Assembly: GCA_041395725.1 (NCBI GenBank) | Contig: JAWKZW010000001.1 | Coordinates: 3,912,501-3,976,500, forward strand | From: Gammaproteobacteria bacterium | GTDB taxonomy: Bacteria > Pseudomonadota > Gammaproteobacteria > Pseudomonadales > Pseudohongiellaceae | Direction of reading: 5' to 3' | DNA: 64,000 nucleotides | Shown here: piece after piece, positions 1-8,491 of the stretch | How the letters are laid out: every line of letters starts with the position of its first letter | Position numbering within the stretch: position 1 is the first letter of the stretch | Notes under the pieces: generated by a model | What the model saw: only the letters and a program-made list of their open reading frames with translations | Database searches by the model: none | What the model was told of the DNA's origin: nothing | Translations under genes and position numbers: made by a program

Positions 1-610
1 TTGCTTCGGTCTGATCATCTGCTTCAAACAGCTTAAGAATATCAATAAAGTTAGACCCTGGAATCGGGTCGCCACCAATACCGACACAGGAGGACTGTCC
101 GAAACCGTAATCCGTGGTCTGCTTAACCGCCTCGTAAGTCAGCGTACCTGAGCGGGAGACAATCCCGACCTTGCCTGGCTTGTGAATATAACCGGGCATA
201 ATGCCGATTTTGCATTCTCCCGGTGTAATCACCCCCGGGCAGTTGGGACCGATCAACCGGACGCCGCTCTGGTCGCATTTTTCCTTGGCGACCAGCATGT
301 CCAGGGTGGGAATACCTTCGGTGATACAGACAATCAGTTTAATACCGCCATCCACGGCTTCGAGTATGGAATCTTTGCAGAACGGTGCCGGCACATAAAT
401 GACTGAAGCCTCGGCTTCCGTTGCGTTGACGGCTTCCCGGACAGTGTTGAAGACCGGCAGCCCAAGGTGCTCCTGCCCGCCTTTGCCTGGCGTAACACCA
501 CCGACCATTTTAGTGCCGTACTCGATCGCCTGTTCCGAGTGAAAGGTTCCCTGTGCACCGGTGAAACCCTGACAGATTACCCGGGTGTCCTTGTTTACCA
601 GAATACTCAT
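1..610 (-). CDS. sucD: Succinyl-CoA synthetase alpha subunit, 3' part outside window
   Basis: The alpha subunit of succinyl-CoA ligase (TCA cycle, cytoplasm) binds CoA and carries the phosphohistidine that passes phosphate to ADP or GDP. The 203 visible residues begin MSILVNKDTRVICQGFTG, the typical N-terminal Rossmann CoA-binding region, and include GIGGDPIPGSNFID. The catalytic histidine would lie beyond the left edge of the window. The ATG overlaps the stop region of sucC by a few bases, as expected for a translationally coupled sucCD pair. The gene is partial only because the window ends; no damage is visible. Confidence 0.97.
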   Translation of the reverse strand, partial: MSILVNKDTRVICQGFTGAQGTFHSEQAIEYGTKMVGGVTPGKGGQEHLGLPVFNTVREAVNATEAEASVIYVPAPFCKDSILEAVDGGIKLIVCITEGIPTLDMLVAKEKCDQSGVRLIGPNCPGVITPGECKIGIMPGYIHKPGKVGIVSRSGTLTYEAVKQTTDYGFGQSSCVGIGGDPIPGSNFIDILKLFEADDQTEA

Positions 611-1776
611 TGTGCACCTCCCGTTGCTGCGACAACTTTTTCGGCAGCATCCGACAGACTGGTCGCCGCAATAATATTCAGACCACTGCGTTCCAGAACG
701 TCACGCCCCTTCTCGGCATTGTTGCCTTCGAGCCGGACTACCACAGGAACTTCGACACCGACTTCTTCTACTGCACCTATGACGCCTTCCGCGATCAGGT
801 CGCAACGTACAATACCGCCGAAAATGTTTACCAACACCGCTTTCACTTTGTCGTCAGAAAGGATGATCTTGAAGGCTTCGGTAACCCGTTCTTTGGTGGC
901 ACCGCCCCCCACATCCAGAAAGTTGGCCGGCGAACCACCGAACAACTGAACGATGTCCATAGTTCCCATGGCCAGGCCGGCCCCGTTGACCATACAGCCG
1001 ATATTGCCATCCAGCGCAACATAGTTCAGATCCCACTTGGCCGCCAGCGCTTCCCGCTCGTCTTCCTGAGACGGATCGTGCATTTCCTGCAGCTTTGGCT
1101 GACGATACAGCGCATTGCCATCGATATTGATTTTGCCATCGAGGCAGTGCAGATTGCCCTCGTCAGTAATTACCAGGGGATTAATTTCCAGCAATGCCAG
1201 ATCCAGGTCGGTGAACAGCTTCGCCAGACCGAGAAACAGCTTGGTAAACTGTTTGTTCTGGGCGCTGTTCAGTCCCAGTTTGAAGGCAAGTTCCCGAGCC
1301 TGAAACGGCTGGGGCCCGGTGAGCGGATCTATTGTGGCTTTGAGGATTTTTTCCGGTGTTTCGTGCGCGACTTTTTCAATTTCCACGCCCCCTTCGGTAG
1401 AGGCCATAAAGACAATACGCCGAGAAGAACGATCTACCACGGCCCCCAGGTAAAGTTCACTGGCAATGTCGGTGCAGGACTCAACCAGGATTTTACTGAC
1501 CGGCTGTCCATTGGCATCGGTCTGGTAGGTCACAAGATTTTTACCTAGCCATTTTTCGGCAAAGGCTCTGACTTCGTCGGGGGTGGAAACCAGTTTCACG
1601 CCGCCTGCCTTTCCTCGTCCTCCGGCGTGGACCTGGGCCTTTACCACCCACTTGTCACCGCCAATCTTTTCGGCCGCCTCGACCGCTGCTTCTGCCGTAT
1701 CAACCGCATAGCCCTTGGATACGGGTAACCCGTATTCAGCAAACAGGGCTTTGGCCTGGTATTCGTGTAGATTCAT
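607..1776 (-). CDS. sucC: Succinyl-CoA synthetase beta subunit
   Basis: The beta subunit of succinyl-CoA ligase has an N-terminal ATP-grasp domain, starting MNLHEYQAKALFAEYGLPV, with nucleotide-binding GGRGKAGGVK near residue 53. A C-terminal ligase domain contains NGAGLAMGTMD and GGGATKERV. At 389 aa it is essentially the length of the E. coli protein. It partners the alpha subunit encoded immediately downstream, with overlapping ends, and converts succinyl-CoA to succinate with substrate-level phosphorylation. It is the second-last gene of the sdh-suc block. Confidence 0.98.
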   Translation of the reverse strand: MNLHEYQAKALFAEYGLPVSKGYAVDTAEAAVEAAEKIGGDKWVVKAQVHAGGRGKAGGVKLVSTPDEVRAFAEKWLGKNLVTYQTDANGQPVSKILVESCTDIASELYLGAVVDRSSRRIVFMASTEGGVEIEKVAHETPEKILKATIDPLTGPQPFQARELAFKLGLNSAQNKQFTKLFLGLAKLFTDLDLALLEINPLVITDEGNLHCLDGKINIDGNALYRQPKLQEMHDPSQEDEREALAAKWDLNYVALDGNIGCMVNGAGLAMGTMDIVQLFGGSPANFLDVGGGATKERVTEAFKIILSDDKVKAVLVNIFGGIVRCDLIAEGVIGAVEEVGVEVPVVVRLEGNNAEKGRDVLERSGLNIIAATSLSDAAEKVVAATGGAQ

Positions 1777-1854
1777 GAAAAGTCACCGCTTCTAATTTGA
1801 ACGGCGACGTGGCCCGTTGAGGCCAGTCGCCTGTGGTCTGAAATTGCTGGTTGA

Positions 1855-3306
1855 TCAGGTTCTTTTTTTTCTGTTGCCAATATGGATCGCATGCCCGTTG
1901 GCCGCCAGCGCTGCTTCGTGCACCGCCTCCGACAGTGAGGGATGGGAAAACATGGTCAACCCGATATCTTCGGCGCTGGCACTGAATTCCATGGCGATTA
2001 CAACCTGTTGCAGGAGGTCTGCGGCACTGGGCCCGACAATGTGGGCGCCAAGAATACGATCTGTCTTGGCGTCCGCAAGTATTTTAACCATCCCGTCTGA
2101 ATCGTCAGCCGCGAGAGCCCGGCCGCTCGCCACAAAGGGAAATGAGCCTACATTGTACTCAGTACCCGCGGCTTTCAGTTGCTCTTCGTTGTGACCAACC
2201 CAGGCAACTTCGGGATGGGTGTAAATGACTGAAGGGACCAGATCGTAGTTTACCTGGGTCTTTTTGTCAGCCAGCCGCTCGGCGACCATAACGCCCTCTT
2301 CCATCCCCTTGTGAGCCAACATAGGACCACGAACCGCATCGCCAACAGCATAGATTCCGGGCACGTTGGTTGCGCACTGCTCATCGACCTTGATAAATCC
2401 ACGCTGGTCAAGTTCGACGCCTACGGAACTATCGAGCACATTATCGGTGAACGGGCGTCGTCCAACCGCTACAATGAGCTTGTCGAAAGTTGCTTCCTGC
2501 TCACCGTCCGCATCGGAATACTGCACCTTTACCACGGGTTTTTTCGCCTGAGTGGCGATTTTACTGCCAGTCACCCGTGCGCCCAGCTTGATATTCAAGC
2601 CCTGCTTGGCAAAGATCTTGGCACTTTCCCGGGCGATCTGTCGATCCACCATAGGCAGGAAATCATCCAGTGCCTCAAGTATTGTCACCTCAGAACCGAG
2701 TCGTGCCCAGACACTTCCCAGTTCCAGTCCGATTACCCCGGCACCGATAACACCCAACCGCTTAGGCACTTCCTGAAATTCAAGGGCGCCGGTCGAATCC
2801 ACTATGGTTTCCTGGTCTATCGGTGTCGGCGGAATCTCAATGGGCACCGATCCACAGGCGATAACAATGTGTTTGGCCTGGAGTTGCTCCTCCTTGCCAT
2901 CGTGTGCCGTCAGAGTTACCTGGTTTTTACCGGTCACTTTGCCGAATCCTGCCAGGCCGTCCACCTTGTTGGCTTTGAACAAGCCGTTAATGCCCCCCGT
3001 GAGCTGCTTAACCACCTTAGCCTTGCGCTCTATCATCGCGGGCACGTCGAGGCTCAACTCGCCAATTTTAATGCCCTGGGATTCCAGGCCATGAGCCGCT
3101 TCAGCATACTTGTGGGAAGTATCCAGCAGCGCCTTCGATGGAATACAACCGACATTCAGACAGGTACCGCCATAGACGGTTTCATTGTCTTTAGTAAGCC
3201 ACTTTTCTATACACGCCGTCTTAAAACCCAGCTGGGCACAACGGATGGCCGCCACATAGCCCGCGGGGCCGGAACCTATGACGACGACATCGTATTCTTT
3301 TGCCAT
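1855..3306 (-). CDS. lpdA: Dihydrolipoyl dehydrogenase (E3)
   Basis: E3 flavoprotein that reoxidises dihydrolipoamide of the 2-oxoglutarate dehydrogenase complex, producing NADH. It shows the FAD-binding GSGPAGYVAAIR near residue 11, the redox disulfide C49/C54 in GGTCLNVGCIPSK, a second nucleotide-binding GAGVIGLELGSVW, and the C-terminal His455-Glu460 pair in HPSLSEAVHE at the dimer interface. The 483-aa length is normal. Placement directly after sucB resembles the Pseudomonas lpdG arrangement rather than E. coli, where lpd is linked to aceEF. Confidence 0.97.
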   Translation of the reverse strand: MAKEYDVVVIGSGPAGYVAAIRCAQLGFKTACIEKWLTKDNETVYGGTCLNVGCIPSKALLDTSHKYAEAAHGLESQGIKIGELSLDVPAMIERKAKVVKQLTGGINGLFKANKVDGLAGFGKVTGKNQVTLTAHDGKEEQLQAKHIVIACGSVPIEIPPTPIDQETIVDSTGALEFQEVPKRLGVIGAGVIGLELGSVWARLGSEVTILEALDDFLPMVDRQIARESAKIFAKQGLNIKLGARVTGSKIATQAKKPVVKVQYSDADGEQEATFDKLIVAVGRRPFTDNVLDSSVGVELDQRGFIKVDEQCATNVPGIYAVGDAVRGPMLAHKGMEEGVMVAERLADKKTQVNYDLVPSVIYTHPEVAWVGHNEEQLKAAGTEYNVGSFPFVASGRALAADDSDGMVKILADAKTDRILGAHIVGPSAADLLQQVVIAMEFSASAEDIGLTMFSHPSLSEAVHEAALAANGHAIHIGNRKKRT

Positions 3307-3338
3307 GATCTGATTGCTCTCGAGTTAGTCGGGTAAGT

Positions 3339-4565
3339 TTAAATTTCCAGTATTATCCTTGAGGGATCTTCCAGGAAATCCTTGACCGTCACCAGGAACT
3401 GCACGGCTTCTTTTCCGTCAATCATCCGGTGGTCGTAGGAAAGCGCCAGGTACATCATGGGAAGAATCTGAACTTCTCCACGGATTGCCATTGGACGCTC
3501 CTGTATTTTGTGCATACCCAGGATTGCAGTTTGAGGTGGGTTAAGAATTGGAGTCGACAGCAACGAGCCAAATATACCGCCGTTCGACAGGGTGAACGTG
3601 CCACCTGTCATTTCATCGATCCCCAGCTTGCCGTCCCGGGCTTTTTCGCCGAATTCGCCAATCTTGGCTTCGATAGCTGCCATACTCATGTGGTCGGCAT
3701 TACGCAACACGGGAACAACCAGCCCCCGCGGAGACGAAACAGCCACACCGATATCCTGATAGCCATGATAAACAATATCGTTTCCGTCGATGGACGCGTT
3801 GACGGCGGGGAATTTTTTCAGCGCCTCCACACAGGAGCGGACAAAAAACGACATGAACCCCAGCCGGGTGCCCTCATGAGTCTTCTCAAACAGCTCCTTG
3901 TACTTGCTGCGCAGATCCATAATCGGCTTCATGTTGACCTCGTTGAACGTGGTTAACATAGCCGTCGACTGCGTGGCAAGCAGCAGCCTTTCAGCCACTT
4001 TGGCACGCAAACGGCTCATGGGAACCCGCTCTTCGATACGCCCGCCACTTGAAACTGGCGCTGGAGACAGAGCAGCAGGTGCACTGCTCCCACCGCCCCC
4101 CCCTTCGAGCCGGGCCAATACGTCCTCTTTCGTGATTCTTCCGTCTTTACCGCTACCGCTGACAGAGTCAGCACTCAGCTTGTTCTCCTCCATCAGTTTT
4201 CGCGCCGCCGGACTGACTGCGGGCTGATCCTCCGCGCCTTGGGAGCCCGCATGTTCAGCAGGCACATCTGCCTGCTTCGGGGCTTCAGCTGCCTGCGCCG
4301 GGGCGTCGGCATTCTGCTCTTCTCCATCCCCTTCTTTGACGGCACCAATAGCTTCATTGCTGACGATAGTGTCCCCGGTTTCTTTGAAAATTTTGGTCAG
4401 GGTTCCATCTACAGGTGAAACCACTTCGATCACCACCTTGTCAGTTTCGATGTCCACCAGCAGCTCATCACGCTTCACCGTGTCACCGATTTGCTTATGC
4501 CAGGTCGCGATGGTCCCGTCAGGAACGGATTCGGGAAGAGTTGGCGCTTTGATTTCTATAGTCAT
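3339..4565 (-). CDS. sucB: 2-oxoglutarate dehydrogenase E2, dihydrolipoyl succinyltransferase
   Basis: E2 core of the 2-oxoglutarate dehydrogenase complex. Domains in order are one lipoyl domain with the modified lysine in ETDKVVIEV (about residue 43), an Ala/Glu-rich linker, a peripheral subunit-binding domain (VSPAARKLMEENKLS, about 117-155), a Gly/Ser/Pro linker and the catalytic acyltransferase domain ending with H379 and D383 in LSYDHRMIDGKEA. The start is supported by AAGGAAAA just upstream of the ATG. The 408 aa match the family. It lies between sucA and lpdA. Confidence 0.97.
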   Translation of the reverse strand: MTIEIKAPTLPESVPDGTIATWHKQIGDTVKRDELLVDIETDKVVIEVVSPVDGTLTKIFKETGDTIVSNEAIGAVKEGDGEEQNADAPAQAAEAPKQADVPAEHAGSQGAEDQPAVSPAARKLMEENKLSADSVSGSGKDGRITKEDVLARLEGGGGGSSAPAALSPAPVSSGGRIEERVPMSRLRAKVAERLLLATQSTAMLTTFNEVNMKPIMDLRSKYKELFEKTHEGTRLGFMSFFVRSCVEALKKFPAVNASIDGNDIVYHGYQDIGVAVSSPRGLVVPVLRNADHMSMAAIEAKIGEFGEKARDGKLGIDEMTGGTFTLSNGGIFGSLLSTPILNPPQTAILGMHKIQERPMAIRGEVQILPMMYLALSYDHRMIDGKEAVQFLVTVKDFLEDPSRIILEI

Positions 4566-4592
4566 TATGGTTTTCCTTACTAAACCGGTCTG

Positions 4593-7430
4593 CTAGTTCT
4601 GTTGCAGTACATGCTCGATAAATTCCTGCTGCTGTTTAACATGCAATGCATGGTAACCAGCGGCCGCAGCAGCGGACGCTTCACGCCCTGCATACTGCAA
4701 TACCAGTGCCGGATTTATCTGGTCAATTACCCTTCTCATATGATGTTGGCTGGCGTACCAGGCACCCTGATTCATTGGCTCTTCCTGGCACCAGAATATT
4801 TCTTTGGTGTTTACGTACTCTGTCAGGCAGCTATGCAAGTCCTCTTCCGGAAACGGATAGAGCTGCTCCAGCCGAATGATGGCTATATTACTGATGTTCC
4901 GCTCGCGACGGGCCTGACGGAGTTCGTAGTAAACCTTGCCGCTGCACAGGATGACGCGTGTAATCTCTTCCTTGTTCAGGTCATCGGTTTCATCCAGGAT
5001 CACTCGGAAGCTGCCTTCGGCGAACTCCTCCAGGGTGGAGGTGGCTTCTTTATGACGCAGCAGACTCTTCGGCGACATAACCACAAGCGGCTTGCGAAGC
5101 GGACACAGGACCTGTTTGCGTAGCATGTGGAAAACCTGCGCCGAGGTGGTTGGCAGGCAAACCTGAATATTGTGCTCCGCGCACAACTGCAGAAAACGCT
5201 CGAGACGGGCCGAGGAATGCTCAGGACCCTGGCCCTCATAGCCGTGCGGCAACAACAGTGTAAGTCCGCAGAGACGCATCCATTTGTGCTCACCGCTGGT
5301 TATGAATTGATCTATCACTACCTGAGCGGAATTGGCGAAATCGCCAAACTGGGCTTCCCAGATAACCAAGGCGTTGGGTGTGGTCGTTGCGTAGCCATAT
5401 TCGAAGGCCAGCACCGCCTCTTCAGACAAAAGCGAGTCGTAGATGAAAAAGCGCATCGCATCCGGTGCGAGGTTTTCCAAAGGCGTATACGAATCGCCTT
5501 TTTTCTGATCGTGCAGCACTGCGTGGCGATGAGAAAACGTTCCACGTCGCACGTCCTGCCCGGTGATTCTCACCTGATTGCCGCTGGTAAGAATGCTGGC
5601 ATAGGCCAAAGTTTCGGCAAATCCCCAGTCTACCGGCAGCTCCCCGGCGGCCATCTTGGCTCTGTCGTCCATAACACGCTTGACCTGCCGTTGCAGGGTA
5701 AACCCGTCAGGCACACTCACCAGTTTCCTTGCCAGCCCCTTAAGCGTGTCAAGGCTAATAGTCGTATTATAATGCGGACTCCAGCCATGGCCGATATAAG
5801 GACTCCAATCGACGAACAATTCGACACTTGGCTCTTTGACCAGGCTTTTCACTACATGTTCGCCGGTATCCAGCGCCGAGCGATAGCTGTTACTGAGCCT
5901 GTCCGCCTCCTCCTCCGACACCATACCTTCAGCGATCAATTTTTCTTCATAGATAGTGCGGGTGGACTTATGCTGCTTGACTGCTCTATACATCAACGGC
6001 TGAGTACCCGACGGCTCATCGGTTTCGTTGTGGCCCCGGCGACGGTAACAGACCAGATCGATCACAACATCCTTTTTAAACTGGTAGCGAAAATCGAGCG
6101 CCAGCTGGGTAATAAACAGCACTGCCTCTGGATCGTCGGCATTGACGTGAAAAATAGGCGCCTGAACCATTTTCGCCACATCGGTACAATATTCTGTAGA
6201 GCGGGCATCTTCCTGACGGCTGGTGGTGAAACCAACCTGATTGTTGACAATGATGTGCACCGTACCGCCAGTTGAGTAGGCCCGGGTACGGGACATCTGA
6301 AACGTTTCCATAACCACGCCCTGCCCTGCAAATGCGGCATCGCCGTGGATAATGATAGGCAGAACAGTATCACCGATCGGGTCTTTTCTGCGGGTCTGGC
6401 GCGCCCGTACCGAGCCTTCCACGACCGGCGCAACAATTTCGAGATGAGAGGGGTTAAAGGCCATTGCGAGGTGCACTTCCCCGCCGGCAGTCATGATATT
6501 TGAAGAAAACCCCTGGTGGTATTTGACATCACCCGAATTCTGATAAACCGCCTTGCCTTCGAACTCATCGAAAAGATCGGAAGGGTTCTTGCCCAATATA
6601 TTAACCAGTACATTCAGCCGGCCTCGGTGGGCCATGCCGATTACTACTTCCTTCACCCCGCGGCTCCCGGCGCGCTGAATCAGTTCGTCGATAGCGGGTA
6701 TCAGGCTCTCACCACCTTCGAGGCCAAAACGCTTGGTACCTGGAAACTTGGAATCGAGGTGCTTTTCCAATCCCTCTGCTGCCGTAAGGCGCTCCAGGAG
6801 ATGGCGCTTGACATCCTCTTCAAAGGTGGGGTAGCCGTCGTTGCTCTCGATGCGCTGCTGAATCCATTGCTTCTCCTCAAGATTGACGATATGCATGAAC
6901 TCATAGCCAATGGTGCGGCAGTAGATTCGCTCCAGCGTATCCACAATGTCCCTGAGAGGTGCTTTGTCCTTGCTGATAAACAGTGAACCGGTCTGGAAGA
7001 CCGTCGAATTGTCTACGGAAGACAGCCCATGGAATTCCAGTTCAAGGTCCGGAACACGCTCGCGATGCATTAGCGCCAGAGGATCCAGCTCGGCCTTCTG
7101 GTGCCCTCTTACGCGGTAGGAACTGATCAGCAGCAGCACGCCAACCTGTTTGCTCTCATGCTCGGAGTTAACCACTGCATCATTGCTGAGAATGGGGCTG
7201 AAGCGACTGACCTTGCCCAGCTCACGGAAATGCCTTTCTATGGAACTCAGTGAAACTTCTGCCTGCCCGTTTCCGGAAGTGGCAGGCAGACTGTCAAAGA
7301 AATGTCGCCACTCGTCAGGGATGGAATCGGGATCCATCAGATACTGATCGTAAAGTTCCTCCACATAATCCGCGTTGGTACCAGAAAGATGGCTGGTACT
7401 CCACAGATGATCCATTGTGCGATCTTGCAT
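4593..7430 (-). CDS. sucA: 2-oxoglutarate dehydrogenase E1
   Basis: Thiamine-diphosphate-dependent E1 decarboxylates 2-oxoglutarate and reductively succinylates E2. Seen: the N-terminal subunit-docking segment (LSGTNADYVEELYDQYL), VIGMAHRGRLNVL, the ThDP/Mg region HGDAAFAGQGVVMET followed by IIVNNQVGFTT, and the C-terminal transketolase-like domain (LLPHGYEGQGPEHSS). The length of 945 aa is close to the usual 930-940. The start is chosen for AGGA placed 7 nt before the ATG; an internal Met at codon 6 is an alternative. Confidence 0.98.
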   Translation of the reverse strand: MQDRTMDHLWSTSHLSGTNADYVEELYDQYLMDPDSIPDEWRHFFDSLPATSGNGQAEVSLSSIERHFRELGKVSRFSPILSNDAVVNSEHESKQVGVLLLISSYRVRGHQKAELDPLALMHRERVPDLELEFHGLSSVDNSTVFQTGSLFISKDKAPLRDIVDTLERIYCRTIGYEFMHIVNLEEKQWIQQRIESNDGYPTFEEDVKRHLLERLTAAEGLEKHLDSKFPGTKRFGLEGGESLIPAIDELIQRAGSRGVKEVVIGMAHRGRLNVLVNILGKNPSDLFDEFEGKAVYQNSGDVKYHQGFSSNIMTAGGEVHLAMAFNPSHLEIVAPVVEGSVRARQTRRKDPIGDTVLPIIIHGDAAFAGQGVVMETFQMSRTRAYSTGGTVHIIVNNQVGFTTSRQEDARSTEYCTDVAKMVQAPIFHVNADDPEAVLFITQLALDFRYQFKKDVVIDLVCYRRRGHNETDEPSGTQPLMYRAVKQHKSTRTIYEEKLIAEGMVSEEEADRLSNSYRSALDTGEHVVKSLVKEPSVELFVDWSPYIGHGWSPHYNTTISLDTLKGLARKLVSVPDGFTLQRQVKRVMDDRAKMAAGELPVDWGFAETLAYASILTSGNQVRITGQDVRRGTFSHRHAVLHDQKKGDSYTPLENLAPDAMRFFIYDSLLSEEAVLAFEYGYATTTPNALVIWEAQFGDFANSAQVVIDQFITSGEHKWMRLCGLTLLLPHGYEGQGPEHSSARLERFLQLCAEHNIQVCLPTTSAQVFHMLRKQVLCPLRKPLVVMSPKSLLRHKEATSTLEEFAEGSFRVILDETDDLNKEEITRVILCSGKVYYELRQARRERNISNIAIIRLEQLYPFPEEDLHSCLTEYVNTKEIFWCQEEPMNQGAWYASQHHMRRVIDQINPALVLQYAGREASAAAAAGYHALHVKQQQEFIEHVLQQN

Positions 7431-7516
7431 CTTTATGTCCTAACTGGTTTCTTTTCTGGAGGATTAACTCCAACTCGTTCAGGCTGACTATTTCTCAGAA
7501 ATCGGCCCCGCAGCTA

Positions 7517-8224
7517 TCAAGTCGCCTGTTGAAGCAACATGGAACGTATATGGCCAATCGCCCGGGTCGGGTTCAATCCCTTCGGGCAGACGGCAACACA
7601 GTTCATAATGCCGCGACAGCGAAACACACTGAAGGGGTCTTCCAGCTCTGAAAGCCGTTGGGTAGTCGCGGTATCACGGCTGTCAGCCAGAAATCTGTAG
7701 GCCTGCAATAATCCGGCCGGGCCGACGAACTTGTCCGGGTTCCACCAGAATGAGGGGCAATTGGTGCTGCAACAGGCGCACAGAATACACTCGTAGAGGC
7801 CATCTAGTTTTTCCCTGTCTTCAGGCGACTGGAGCCTTTCAATGGCCGGTGGTGCTTCGTTATTGATCAGGTACGGTTTGATCTTCTCGAACTGCTGGTA
7901 GAAAAGACTCATGTCCACGACCAGATCGCGCACCACCGGCAGCCCCATCAGGGGGCGTAACACCAGCTTGCCACCGGGTTTGACGGCCGAGGATACCGGT
8001 GTGATACAGGCAAGACCGTTGGTTCCGTTGATATTCATTCCATCAGAACCGCAGACACCCTCACGACACGAGCGGCGATAGGCGATGGAAGGATCCTTTG
8101 CCTTGATCATTTCAAGCACGTCAAGGACCATCAGGTCCTTGCCTTCAGGCAGCTGGACTTCAACGTCTTGCATAACCGGCTTTTCATCTGTTTCCGGGTT
8201 GTAGCGATATAGGCTGACTAACAC
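7517..8224 (-). CDS. sdhB: Succinate dehydrogenase iron-sulfur subunit
   Basis: Electron-transfer subunit of complex II. The [2Fe-2S] ligands are C53, C58, probably D61, and C73 (CREGVCGSDG...GLAC, the same Cys/Asp pattern as E. coli SdhB). The [4Fe-4S] motif is CILCACCSTNCP and the [3Fe-4S] motif CRGIMNCVAVCPKGLNP. The 235-aa length is normal. Translation starts at a GTG with GAGGAAA upstream. It lies downstream of sdhA after a 267-bp spacer holding a duplicated segment, an unusually long gap for this operon. Confidence 0.97.
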   Translation of the reverse strand: MLVSLYRYNPETDEKPVMQDVEVQLPEGKDLMVLDVLEMIKAKDPSIAYRRSCREGVCGSDGMNINGTNGLACITPVSSAVKPGGKLVLRPLMGLPVVRDLVVDMSLFYQQFEKIKPYLINNEAPPAIERLQSPEDREKLDGLYECILCACCSTNCPSFWWNPDKFVGPAGLLQAYRFLADSRDTATTQRLSELEDPFSVFRCRGIMNCVAVCPKGLNPTRAIGHIRSMLLQQAT

Positions 8225-8491
8225 GATTGCACTTTCCTCGAAATTTCGTCATTTCTGGCAGTGACCTGATAATTCGGGCCGGACTGCGAGATATCGTTAA
8301 CTAGCTTAATGATCTTTAATTAAAAACTCAGTTCGGAAATAGCGACTGACTCATAAGATATTTCAAACTCTTTGACGAGTTGGCTTAAAAACTCAGCTCA
8401 TAACCGCCTCAGTGCCTCACGACAGGCTGATCAACAGGATCTGGCCCGAAACCTCAGTTCATAACCACCCTGACGCCCTGCGACAAGGTGA
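8225..8491. repeat. sdhA-sdhB spacer with an imperfect tandem duplication
   Basis: No gene is visible. Two imperfect copies of roughly 60 bp lie in tandem, at about 8396-8455 and 8456-8517. Both contain CTCATAACC/TTCATAACC and TGATCAAYAGGATCTGGCC. The second copy includes the last codons and stop of sdhA (Met-Ala-Arg-Ser-Tyr-stop), so the first looks like a diverged duplicate of the sdhA 3' end. A shorter AAAACTCAG motif recurs near 8323 and 8390. Function unknown; it could be replication slippage in an intercistronic region. Confidence 0.6.

Noticed and set aside
610..1548. 312-aa plus-strand frame opposite sucC
   Set aside because: Antisense shadow of sucC; sequence composition follows the complementary codons and shows no domain.
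2311..3336. 341-aa plus-strand frame opposite lpdA
   Set aside because: Antisense shadow of lpdA without recognisable protein features.
5127..6275. 382-aa plus-strand frame opposite sucA
   Set aside because: Antisense shadow of a well-supported gene; no independent start signal or motif.
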